A stretch of 5,196 nt of DNA, taken from positions 1 through 5,196 of the forward strand of contig SKQJ01000409.1 of the NCBI GenBank assembly GCA_007119075.1, written 5' to 3'. Source of the stretch: Bacteroidales bacterium (GTDB lineage: Bacteria > Bacteroidota > Bacteroidia > Bacteroidales > PUMT01). The notes beneath the pieces were generated by a model, which saw only the letters and a program-made list of their open reading frames with translations, ran no database searches and had not been told where the DNA came from. Every line of letters begins with the position of its first letter. The first letter of the stretch is position 1. Below, piece after piece: positions 1 to 5,196 of this stretch. The position numbers were made by a program, and so were the translations under genes.

Positions 1-587
1 GCCCCGAACATGGCAAAGCTGAACTGGAAAAGATCTGTCCACAAAATACTTTTCAGTCCCCCGAGGCCGCTATAGAAGACAACGATCACCGCGGCAATGA
101 TAAGCGCCGGGGCGGGCTGAAGTCCAAGCATTACCCCTGCAATTTTGATAAATGCAAGCGAAACGCTGGCAATAACCATCACATTGAAAAAGAATCCCAG
201 GTATATGGCCCTGAAGCCCCTTAGGAATGCAGCCATTTTTCCGCTGTAGCGTATTTCATAAAATTCAAGGTCGGTCATTACCCGGGAACGGTTCCATAAT
301 TTGGCATATACAAAAACGGTCAGCATGCCGGTAAGAAGGAACGCCCACCAGAGCCAGTTGCTAGCCACGCCCCCTGTTCGTACCATGTCGGTTACCAGGT
401 TGGGAGTGTCGGCCGAGAATGTGGTGGCCACCATTGAAACTCCAAGCAGCCACCATGGCATATTCCTTCCCGAAAGGAAGAAATTGGTGGTGCTATTTCC
501 GGCCTGTCTTGAAGCGACGTAACCGATAGTCAGCAGTATGGCAAAGAAGATAGCGAGGATTGTCCAGTCGATAAATTCAAGGATCAT
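1..587 (-). CDS. Sodium:solute symporter (SSS family), N-terminal part, truncated by window edge
   Basis: Reading the minus strand from the ATG at 587 gives 195 residues without a stop up to the window edge. The product is an inner-membrane secondary transporter coupling Na+ entry to solute uptake. Visible family marks are a first hydrophobic helix (about residues 8-24), then FFLSGRNMPWWLLG (36-49) leading into the second helix with SMVATTFSADTP (51-62), further helices near 78-95, 129-150 and 161-172, and YSGLGGLKSILWTDLFQF (172-189), a classic SSS signature. Full-length members have roughly 450-600 residues and 11-15 helices, so less than half is present. The start codon overlaps the stop of the ROK regulator gene (ATGA, 587-584), which fixes the start and implies translational coupling. 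The substrate cannot be read from this part; the ROK partner suggests a sugar or sugar derivative (inference). No clear Shine-Dalgarno sequence precedes the start. Confidence 0.93.
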   Translation of the reverse strand, partial: MILEFIDWTILAIFFAILLTIGYVASRQAGNSTTNFFLSGRNMPWWLLGVSMVATTFSADTPNLVTDMVRTGGVASNWLWWAFLLTGMLTVFVYAKLWNRSRVMTDLEFYEIRYSGKMAAFLRGFRAIYLGFFFNVMVIASVSLAFIKIAGVMLGLQPAPALIIAAVIVVFYSGLGGLKSILWTDLFQFSFAMFG

Positions 588-1855
588 GGCTTAAGGGTGC
601 TGTTAAAGTTTATAATGTTAGGTTCCTGTGAGAAAATATTATTCATTACCACCGGTATGGTGCCGAGCAGGCCTGCCTTGTCCTTTAATTCCGAAACGAC
701 AATATCTGCATCCTGCCGGATCCTGTTAAGGGTGTATTTGTTGAGTTTCTGTTGTATTGGGTCGGCAAGGAGATTTTCGGCACCTGCCAGGTCGCCCCCG
801 ATAATAATCATTTCAGGATTGAGAAGATGGATAAGAATAGCTATTCCGCGTGCAAGATATCCTCCCGATTCCTCAATAAGCTCTATGGCGAACTGATCGC
901 CCTGATGGGCAGCCTGGATTATAAGAGGCAGCTTTATTGCCCCGGTATCCCCGTCGACAAGTTTTTTGATGATCGAATTTGTTCCTTCGTTTATCTTGCG
1001 TTTTGCCTTTGCAACAATAGCCGAGCCGGAAGCAACTGTTTCCAGGCAGCCTATCTTGCCGCAATCGCACAGTTCTCCTCCCGGCACCATCTGGATATGC
1101 CCGAATTCGCCTGAAAAACCAGAAGCTCCCTGGTACAGCTCGCCGTTTATTATCATTCCCAGCCCTATGCCAGGTCCCACGTTAAGGCACAATACGTTTG
1201 ACTTGTTCTTTGCAAGACCAAACCATGACTCTCCAAGTGCTATGGCTTTTGTGTCGTGTTCTATGAACGAGGGAATTTCGAGCAGCTCGCTGAATTTAAA
1301 ATCAAGAGGAGCTTGTCCGAGTTCCGGATAGCTGTAATTGATGTTCGTTTTTTTATCCAGGAGACCCGGCAGGCTGATACCTGCTCCCAGGATGCTTTTC
1401 CTGTCAATATCGTTCTTTTCAATGAAAATATCCAATTGCTGCCTGAGAACCTTCAGCATCTCGGGAGTATTGTCAAGTTCCAGATCAAGATGAAGCGTAT
1501 CCCCTACAGGCCTGTTTGCCAGGTCAAAAATATTGATCCTTGTATATTTTCTTGTGATTTCTATCCCGATTATAAAACGAATGAAAGGGTTTAGTCCGTA
1601 AAACACGGGTTTCCTTCCTCCGCGGGATTCACCGGCACCAAGCTCAATAACCCAGTTTTCGTTAATGAGTTCGTGCATTAATCGTGTCATTGTCGGTATG
1701 CTGACATTGACAGGAGTGCACAGATCGGCGATGGTTTTTTTATCCTCCAGATAAAGAATGCTGAATATCTTCTTCTTCAGCAGCAATTTCCGGTTGTGCC
1801 CGTTTTTATTCACGGTGTGATCGCCATTGTTTTCAAACAATTTTGATAAGTTCAT
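584..1855 (-). CDS. ROK-family transcriptional regulator (NagC/XylR/Mlc type)
   Basis: This complete 423-residue protein has the size and two-part layout of ROK repressors. A winged helix-turn-helix DNA-binding domain spans about residues 20-90, with recognition-helix-like NVSIPTMTRLMHELI (50-64) and a wing ending in SRGGRKPVFYGLNP (77-90). The sugar-binding ROK domain follows (about 93-405). Its signature is intact: GEFGH (249-253) supplies a zinc-ligand histidine and C263, C265 and C270 the cysteines, with the acidic E272 after them. EHDTKAIALGE (199-209) keeps the sugar-contacting Asp201. The kinase-type nucleotide motif DxGxT is replaced by GIEIT (97-101), and the usual GTG phosphate-loop motif reads GPG (227-229), so it is probably a regulator and not a sugar kinase. 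It likely binds a sugar or sugar phosphate and controls the coupled downstream symporter and perhaps itself. The start at 1855 follows an AT-rich leader and leaves the whole wHTH domain in frame. The true ligand is unknown. Confidence 0.93.
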   Translation of the reverse strand: MNLSKLFENNGDHTVNKNGHNRKLLLKKKIFSILYLEDKKTIADLCTPVNVSIPTMTRLMHELINENWVIELGAGESRGGRKPVFYGLNPFIRFIIGIEITRKYTRINIFDLANRPVGDTLHLDLELDNTPEMLKVLRQQLDIFIEKNDIDRKSILGAGISLPGLLDKKTNINYSYPELGQAPLDFKFSELLEIPSFIEHDTKAIALGESWFGLAKNKSNVLCLNVGPGIGLGMIINGELYQGASGFSGEFGHIQMVPGGELCDCGKIGCLETVASGSAIVAKAKRKINEGTNSIIKKLVDGDTGAIKLPLIIQAAHQGDQFAIELIEESGGYLARGIAILIHLLNPEMIIIGGDLAGAENLLADPIQQKLNKYTLNRIRQDADIVVSELKDKAGLLGTIPVVMNNIFSQEPNIINFNSTLKP

Positions 1856-1988
1856 GCATTACAAAGGTTAATTGTCATGACATCTAAGAAAGTCGGCCTA
1901 AAAATATGAATAATTATAAAAACAAATCCATTATTGATAAAAAGTTTCATTTGTTTTGATCATTTTTCTGTGTTTTTTATAATTTATT
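1856..1988 (-). promoter_or_regulatory. AT-rich upstream region of the ROK-symporter pair, possible promoter/operator
   Basis: These ~130 bases directly upstream of the regulator start are strongly AT-rich, in sharp contrast to the GC-rich block beyond 1989. On the minus strand AACCTTTG (1869-1862) matches the Bacteroidota -7 consensus TAnnTTTG except for its first base. A TTTC (1891-1888) sits 18 bases upstream as a poor -33 (TTTG) candidate. Transcription from it would start at or just before the ATG, giving an almost leaderless mRNA. A TGATCA core lies in an A/T-rich context (AAAAATGATCAAAA on the minus strand), the sort of place where an autoregulatory ROK operator could lie, but I see no extended palindrome. 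The assignment rests on position and base composition more than on motif quality. Confidence 0.35.
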
Positions 1989-2045
1989 GTTAAGCCGGGG
2001 TTGATTTTTGCCGGTCACGATGGAATATTAAATAGGCAACGGAAG

Positions 2046-2057
2046 TCCGCCGGCGGA
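2046..2057. repeat. Perfect 12-bp palindrome TCCGCCGGCGGA
   Basis: The 12 bases are self-complementary and sit at the edge of the repeat block, close to another GCCGGC at 2065-2070. With no loop it cannot form a normal hairpin by itself, so it is either a protein site or, more likely, another degenerate member of the GCCGGC-bearing repeat modules. Confidence 0.5.
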
Positions 2058-2092
2058 AGAAACTGCCGGCGCTCAAATTAAGCCCGGGGGCC

Positions 2093-2132
2093 ACAGGGAA
2101 AGCGGCAGCAGGTCAAGGGAAGCCCGCCGGCA
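2093..2132 (+). repeat. 40-bp direct repeat, copy 1
   Basis: Bases 2093-2132 are identical at all 40 positions to 2204-2243. It begins ACAGGGAAAGCGGC and ends AAGCCCGCCGGCA. It is preceded by a module X copy (2071-2090) and followed by unrelated sequence. The start-to-start distance to copy 2 is 111 bp. Confidence 0.93.
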
Positions 2133-2203
2133 GTAGAAGGTTGCTCAAATTAAGCCGGGGGGGCAATAAAATTCTCCGCCAGATGCTCAATTAAGCCGGG
2201 CGA

Positions 2204-2243
2204 ACAGGGAAAGCGGCAGCAGGTCAAGGGAAGCCCGCCGGCA
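2204..2243 (+). repeat. 40-bp direct repeat, copy 2
   Basis: This is identical to 2093-2132. It is preceded by a slightly shorter module X copy (2185-2202) and followed without a gap by ACAGGGAATAACAGGG, which restarts the repeat and then diverges, ending only about 20 bp before the stop codon of the alpha/beta hydrolase gene. Confidence 0.93.
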
Positions 2244-2262
2244 CAGGGAATAACAGGGCGTT

Positions 2263-3465
2263 CTAATTCAAATGCTGTGTAAAGAACCAGAAGGTGCCTG
2301 CCAGGTAGTCGATAATGGTAGTAGCGTGATCCCCGCCCTCAACCGTGATAAGTTCAACCCGGGAGGCGCCCCTGTTTCTCATAGCCTCAATGGCGCTTTC
2401 GGAGTTGAAATAGAAGACGTAATCATCATCCGTGCCATGGTAAAGCTGAAGGGGTGTTACAGGTTTCCAGTCGAAATTGTCGTTGTCGGCCAGCGCTTCC
2501 ATAAAATCGGTGTCGGACCCGTTCAGTATATTGTCCCTGAAATCAGACTGGAACAGATTCCGGGGGTTTAGTTCGGTATTGGCAAATACGCCGCCGTTTT
2601 GTATTACCTCTGCGTGGGGATCATTGAAATAAAAACTGTACGGGCGGTCAAGACCGTAAACGCTATTGTATGTATCCAGCACCCATAAAAACGAATTGAG
2701 AAAACGCAGCTCTGAGTTGTCCTGCAGGATGTGCCTGGCGAATTCAGATTTGTTATATGCGCCGGCACCTGCTGTGGCAGCGGTAACGGTAAACTCGGAA
2801 GAATGTTCTTCCTCCAGGAGCTTTAACAGCGCCATTGTGGCATATCCGCCTTCGGAGTATCCGGTAAGGAAAAGCTTATTGTTTGCATTGAATTCATTGC
2901 TTCTTTCATCAAATTCACGCACTGCCCGCAGCATGTCGCGTGAAGCCGTAGCCAGGGAACGCCCGTGTTCGTAAGGATGATCAATATGACGGGAGCTCCC
3001 ATAGCCAAGATAATCGGGCAAAACCATTATGTATCCGGTTGAGGCATACACCAGTGCAGATAAATAGCTGTTAAGCGAAAAATATGAGGGCGCGTCCTGT
3101 TCGGAACTTAATGTTCCGTGCTGAAAACTAAGCAACGGCAAGGAATGGGAGGAACGGGGCACCACCAGCGCACCGGATGCAAGAACCGGGTCGTTGCGGG
3201 TGTCGATTGTATTGTATACAATTTTATAAACCGAAACATCGTGGTTTACCATAAATGAAAGCCCGTCGGGCAGATCTCCGAAGTCGTTCAGATAATTTAT
3301 TATTTCCGCCCTGGTGAAGCTTGCCAGGAGTTCATGTTCAACCAGGAATTCCGGTTGCCGCTCATCATCCTCTTTCTGGCAGCCTGCTAAAACAAGAAGC
3401 AGGATGACGATGATCTGAAGCCGGAAAATCCTTTTCCGGATGAGGCAATGCATTTTTTCATTCAT
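2263..3465 (-). CDS. Lipid-anchored alpha/beta hydrolase (lipase/esterase-like), probably surface-exposed
   Basis: The frame is open from 3546, but the ATG at 3465 is preferred: it gives a 400-residue product whose short basic N-region (MNEKMHCLIRKR) leads into a hydrophobic core and the lipobox LAGC, with the lipidated Cys at residue 29. A start at 3546 would place 27 extra hydrophilic residues before this signal peptide. Cys is followed by QKEDDE, resembling the Bacteroidota lipoprotein export signal, so the mature enzyme may sit on the cell surface. In numbering from 3546, fold marks are QHGT (142-145, oxyanion region), PDYLGYG (177-183), the nucleophile elbow GYSEGG with Ser231, a TDDD acid near 372-375 and His407 in GGDHATT: a complete plausible Ser-Asp-His triad. 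PDYLGYG and GYSEGG recall secreted lipases and prolyl-oligopeptidase-like hydrolases. The substrate (lipid, carbohydrate ester or peptide) is not determinable. It stands alone, separated from neighbours by over 130 bp on each side. Confidence 0.88.
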   Translation of the reverse strand: MNEKMHCLIRKRIFRLQIIVILLLVLAGCQKEDDERQPEFLVEHELLASFTRAEIINYLNDFGDLPDGLSFMVNHDVSVYKIVYNTIDTRNDPVLASGALVVPRSSHSLPLLSFQHGTLSSEQDAPSYFSLNSYLSALVYASTGYIMVLPDYLGYGSSRHIDHPYEHGRSLATASRDMLRAVREFDERSNEFNANNKLFLTGYSEGGYATMALLKLLEEEHSSEFTVTAATAGAGAYNKSEFARHILQDNSELRFLNSFLWVLDTYNSVYGLDRPYSFYFNDPHAEVIQNGGVFANTELNPRNLFQSDFRDNILNGSDTDFMEALADNDNFDWKPVTPLQLYHGTDDDYVFYFNSESAIEAMRNRGASRVELITVEGGDHATTIIDYLAGTFWFFTQHLN

Positions 3466-3565
3466 ATCTGATGATCCGGCAACGCTATGGTGCAACCCGC
3501 AGGATTTGTCTGGTCTGGTCATCTGTGCTTTCAATAAAAAATTCATAAAATGTTGCGGCCGGGAT

Positions 3566-3578
3566 CAGAATGGCAGCC
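3566..3578 (+). repeat. 13-bp direct repeat CAGAATGGCAGCC, copy 1
   Basis: It is identical to 3666-3678, exactly 100 bp away. GCCGG precedes both copies, separated by three bases (GAT) here and by none at the second copy, so the similarity covers about 18 bases with one small indel. Confidence 0.75.
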
Positions 3579-3647
3579 ATTTGCAAAAAGAGGTTGCATT
3601 TTTCCGGACAGTGCTATAAACAACGGAAGGCGGGCGGTAATATTTTG

Positions 3648-3672
3648 CATTCTGCTCATAGCCGGCAGAATG
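3648..3672. other. Inverted repeat (8-bp stem, 9-nt loop) just downstream of the aroD-like gene
   Basis: CATTCTGC (3648-3655) pairs perfectly with GCAGAATG (3665-3672) around a 9-base loop, 14 bases past the stop codon of the aroD-like gene on the minus strand. A transcript leaving that gene would form it, but it is followed by CAAAATATTACC and not a T-run, so it is at best a weak terminator or a 3' stabilising stem. Its right arm is part of the second copy of the 13-bp direct repeat. Confidence 0.4.
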
Positions 3673-3678
3673 GCAGCC
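3666..3678 (+). repeat. 13-bp direct repeat CAGAATGGCAGCC, copy 2
   Basis: It is identical to 3566-3578, preceded directly by GCCGG, and contains the right arm of the hairpin at 3648-3672. It ends 7 bases short of the stop codon of the aroD-like gene. Confidence 0.75.
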
Positions 3679-3685
3679 GAAAAAA

Positions 3686-4333
3686 CTATTTGGTCTGATC
3701 ATTCCCCAGAATTTTGAGTGCGCGTTCTATCGCCGATTTGCTCATATGGCCCCCGGCGGCTTCAATATCGGCACCGAGAGAAGCATAGGTAAATTCGGCG
3801 CCTGCAAACAATGCTGCAACCCTTGTTATCCTTCCCATGGGGCCCAGTCCGAGAGCTACAATATTCTTGCCCATTGAATAAAGGCCCAGCAAACGGGCGT
3901 TGTCTTCATGGGTGTTGACGTTGCACATTACTTTAACAATATCTGCGCCGCTCATGGAACATTCCCTTACTATGTGCTCCAGCTCACGTTTTACGGGGGT
4001 ATTGTTCCTGTCGAGAAACGAGATGATCACCCTGCAATCATTGCCCCTGGCAAAAGGTACGAGCTCATCATGGAATTCCTCATCATCATCCCATTCTATA
4101 TCGACAAATTCTGCTCCTGCAAGTATTGCGATCTTTAACTTCTCCAGTCTCGCCTCATTTGTTGTTTTTCCATTTGGGAATTTAACAATGGTTTGAGATG
4201 ATTGCGAGCACAGGGTCCCGATCTGTTCATCAGTTATATCCATCAGATCCAGCCTTAGTTCGACCAGTTCTTCCGATCTTGTTTTTTCAAGCGCCGTTTT
4301 AAAGTCGGTTTTGCCAATACCAATACAAATCAT
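3686..4333 (-). CDS. Type I 3-dehydroquinate dehydratase (AroD) homologue with substituted active-site residues
   Basis: Type I dehydroquinases are cytoplasmic TIM-barrel enzymes that dehydrate 3-dehydroquinate in the shikimate pathway through a lysine Schiff base. The frame opens at 4390 (234 residues), but MICIGIG at 4333 fits the usual family N-terminus and gives 215 residues. Family marks, numbered from 4390: VELRLDL (43-49, with E44 and R46), GAEFVDIEW (92-100), GADIVKV (148-154, Schiff-base-type K153), LGPMGRITRVAA (182-193, R190) and FTYASLGADIEAAGG (200-214). Judged against remembered family motifs, the position of the catalytic His (E. coli His143, SxHDF) is Leu126 in SFLDRNNTP, the TCRP-type arginine is Phe71, and the substrate-binding SAPGQ loop reads AAGGH. 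The fold and lysine are kept, but classical catalysis is doubtful. It may be a paralogue with another role, with the housekeeping step done by a type II enzyme elsewhere (inference). No gene symbol is given for that reason. Confidence 0.82.
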   Translation of the reverse strand: MICIGIGKTDFKTALEKTRSEELVELRLDLMDITDEQIGTLCSQSSQTIVKFPNGKTTNEARLEKLKIAILAGAEFVDIEWDDDEEFHDELVPFARGNDCRVIISFLDRNNTPVKRELEHIVRECSMSGADIVKVMCNVNTHEDNARLLGLYSMGKNIVALGLGPMGRITRVAALFAGAEFTYASLGADIEAAGGHMSKSAIERALKILGNDQTK

Positions 4334-4390
4334 GGCTGTATATTTAATGCCAATGCTGTTTGCGATTATGTCACTTTGTAAATTTAACAT

Positions 4391-4546
4391 TTTTTATTGA
4401 ACCGGCCATAAAGTCCTGCTCTGAAGTTTTGGCGTGCTTTTTATCGGTTATCGGACCCTGTAATTTAACGGGGCAGTAAGATTTTTCTAAGATGAGAACA
4501 GAAATTTTAATTACTTTGCAAGTCGGTTAAATATAATTTTGGTTAA
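4391..4546. promoter_or_regulatory. Divergent intergenic region between the aroD-like gene and the M28 peptidase gene
   Basis: This 156-bp gap, between genes pointing away from each other, should carry promoters for both. On the plus side there is a good -7-like element (separate entry). On the minus side I find no convincing TTTG/TAnnTTTG pair. A 7-bp tandem duplication TTATCGG-TTATCGG lies at 4441-4454, a possible protein site or chance. If the aroD-like gene starts at 4333, its leader also includes 4334-4390. Confidence 0.5.
4515..4541 (+). promoter_or_regulatory. Candidate Bacteroidota-type promoter of the M28 peptidase gene
   Basis: TAATTTTG at 4534-4541 matches the -7 consensus TAnnTTTG at every fixed position. 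The nearest TTTG (4515-4518) lies only 15 bases upstream, shorter than the usual ~19-21, so the -33 part is weak. The ATG begins 5 bases after the element, implying a very short leader or a leaderless message if it is used. An 8-bp direct repeat GGTTAAAT (4525-4532 and 4541-4548) flanks the -7 element, the second copy running into the start codon. Confidence 0.4.
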
Positions 4547-5196
4547 ATGAGCACATTACGAATACTATTCCTCACGCTTCTTCTGGCAGTCCCCGCGATT
4601 GCAAAAGCCCATGAACCTGTCGACCTGGATATGGTGCATCGAATCAGGCAGGAAGGGCTCAGGAATTCACAGATCAGGGATCTTTCATTTCATCTGACCG
4701 ATGTTATCGGCCCCCGCCTTTCGGGCAGCACCGGTTTGAGCAATGCATACACCTGGACAAGCGAGAAGATGGAGGAGTGGGGGTTGAGCAATGTTGAAGT
4801 GGCATCCTGGGGCGAGTTCGGGAGGGGATGGGATAATGAGAAGTTTTATATCGCCATGCGGAAGCCTTATTACCAGCATTTGATTGCCGTGCCCAGGGCA
4901 TGGTCACGAGGCACCGACAGTCTCATTGTCACCAGCCCCGTGCTGGTAAACATCCAGAACGATGATGATTTTGAGCTTTACAGGGGACAGCTCGAAGGCC
5001 GGGTGGTGGTAACCCCGGTAAATTCCGAACCCGAGATATCATTTCAGCCTCTTGCCACAAGATGGGAAGATGATGATCTTGAAGCCCTTTCCATATATCC
5101 CGAAGTCAGGTCGCCTGACTACGGGCAGCCCCGCCGGCAGGCAACCGATTGGTTTGCGCAGCGCGCACTGAACCAGAGAACTTTGCGGTTTTTTGA
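4547..5196 (+). CDS. Secreted M28-family metallopeptidase, N-terminal part, truncated by window edge
   Basis: The frame runs open from the ATG at 4547 to the window end, 216 residues. An in-frame TAA directly before the ATG makes it the most upstream possible start. Residues 1-21 form a signal peptide (STLRILFLTLLLAVPAIAKA, likely cleavage after A-K-A), with no lipobox cysteine, so the product is exported to the periplasm or beyond. The mature part begins with a helical lead-in and IGPRLSGSTGLSNAYTWTSE (54-73), typical of the N-terminus of Zn-dependent M28 aminopeptidases, followed by FGRGWDNEKFY (91-101) and a stretch ending LYRGQLEGRVVVTP that resembles the start of a protease-associated (PA) insertion. 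The zinc-binding and catalytic residues (His, Asp, Glu, Glu) would be to the right and cannot be checked. Members of this subgroup usually have about 500-550 residues. It is divergent from the other genes and alone in its direction here. Confidence 0.88.
   Translation, partial: MSTLRILFLTLLLAVPAIAKAHEPVDLDMVHRIRQEGLRNSQIRDLSFHLTDVIGPRLSGSTGLSNAYTWTSEKMEEWGLSNVEVASWGEFGRGWDNEKFYIAMRKPYYQHLIAVPRAWSRGTDSLIVTSPVLVNIQNDDDFELYRGQLEGRVVVTPVNSEPEISFQPLATRWEDDDLEALSIYPEVRSPDYGQPRRQATDWFAQRALNQRTLRFF

Larger units (their letters stand above)
1989..2262. repeat. GC-rich intergenic block of imperfect, partly tandem ~60-bp repeat units
   Basis: This non-coding stretch between the hydrolase stop and the AT-rich leader of the regulator gene is built from repeated modules. 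Module X, roughly GCTCAAATTAAGCCGGGG, occurs at 2071-2090, 2143-2163 and 2185-2202, with a partial form (TTAAGCCGGGG) at 1990-2000. Module Y is a perfect 40-bp repeat at 2093-2132 and 2204-2243. X followed by Y makes a unit of about 60 bp, present twice (2071-2132 and 2185-2243), with an X-only copy between. Just after the second unit, ACAGGGAA (2243-2250) begins another Y that is broken off. GCCGGC occurs at least four times. No open reading frame of note crosses it. It could be an expanded extragenic repeat family, a relic of a small mobile element, or a structured RNA-level element; the sequence does not decide between these. Confidence 0.85.
3547..3685. other. Intergenic region between aroD-like gene and hydrolase, with short repeats
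   Basis: This 139-bp gap separates two genes on the same strand. It holds a 13-bp direct repeat pair, an 8-bp-stem hairpin and two copies of TTGCATT (3594-3600, 3645-3651), each followed within about 15 bases by CCGG and CAG, suggesting an old degenerate repeat. If the hydrolase starts at 3465, its leader extends through 3466-3546 as well. No convincing -33/-7 promoter pair for the hydrolase was found. Confidence 0.5.

Noticed and set aside
301..522. Plus-strand open frame of 73 codons
   Set aside because: It lies wholly opposite the symporter gene, whose minus-strand translation has clear SSS motifs and helices. The plus-strand product shows no family features.
597..1594. Several overlapping plus-strand and one minus-strand open frames of 65-121 codons
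   Set aside because: All are in other frames of the ROK regulator gene, which carries intact wHTH and zinc motifs across the whole interval. They are coding shadows.
2093..2243. Possible CRISPR array
   Set aside because: There are only two full 40-bp copies, the unit between them itself contains a further module copy instead of a unique spacer, and there are no cas genes.
2272..3008. Plus-strand frames of 99 and 102 codons and a minus-strand frame of 61 codons
   Set aside because: They are shadows of the alpha/beta hydrolase, whose catalytic motifs occur in order across this region.
3648..3690. Rho-independent terminator for the aroD-like gene
   Set aside because: The stem is only 8 bp with a 9-base loop and no T-run follows on the minus strand, so it is listed only as an inverted repeat.
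3900..4196. Plus-strand frames of 98 and 76 codons opposite the aroD-like gene
   Set aside because: The minus-strand frame has recognisable type I dehydroquinase motifs, and these plus-strand products have none.
4685..4907. Two minus-strand frames opposite the M28 peptidase start
   Set aside because: The plus-strand frame has a signal peptide and M28 N-terminal motif. The minus-strand translations are low-complexity shadows rich in Pro, Cys and Arg.
5130..5140. Invasion of the M28 gene by the intergenic repeat (shared CCCGCCGGCAG)
   Set aside because: Only 11 bases match and the reading frame continues normally, so chance similarity of GC-rich sequence is sufficient explanation.

Overview
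The window looks like a piece of a Bacteroidota genome, most likely from the Bacteroidales/Marinilabiliales side. The pointers are a lipoprotein whose cysteine is followed by an acidic QKEDDE stretch resembling the Bacteroidota surface-export signal, start codons without clear Shine-Dalgarno sequences, a TAnnTTTG-type -7 element, and gene families (ROK regulator with SSS symporter, lipid-anchored alpha/beta hydrolase, secreted M28 peptidase) common in that phylum. This assignment is inference; there is no rRNA or other phylogenetic marker.

Layout. Bases 1-587 (minus) hold the N-terminal 195 residues of a sodium:solute symporter that runs off the left edge. It overlaps by ATGA the end of a complete ROK-family regulator (584-1855, minus), so the two form a translationally coupled pair, probably a sugar-responsive regulator and its transporter. 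Bases 1856-2262 are non-coding: an AT-rich part next to the regulator start, then a GC-rich block made of imperfect ~60-bp repeat units that share a perfect 40-bp core. Bases 2263-3465 (minus; possible longer start at 3546) encode a lipid-anchored alpha/beta hydrolase (lipase/esterase-like). Bases 3547-3685 contain short direct and inverted repeats. Bases 3686-4333 (minus; possible longer start at 4390) encode a type I 3-dehydroquinate dehydratase (AroD) homologue that seems to have lost several active-site residues. Bases 4391-4546 are a divergent intergenic region with a -7-like element directly before the start of a plus-strand secreted M28-family metallopeptidase (4547 to the right edge, truncated before its zinc-binding part).

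The regulator and symporter clearly belong together. The hydrolase, the AroD homologue and the M28 peptidase are separated by 140-400 bp gaps and have no evident shared pathway. I see no phage, CRISPR, transposase, tRNA or rRNA genes. The observations most worth following are the AroD homologue with substituted catalytic positions, the composite intergenic repeat, and the likely surface-export signal on the hydrolase. No wholly new multi-gene system is evident.
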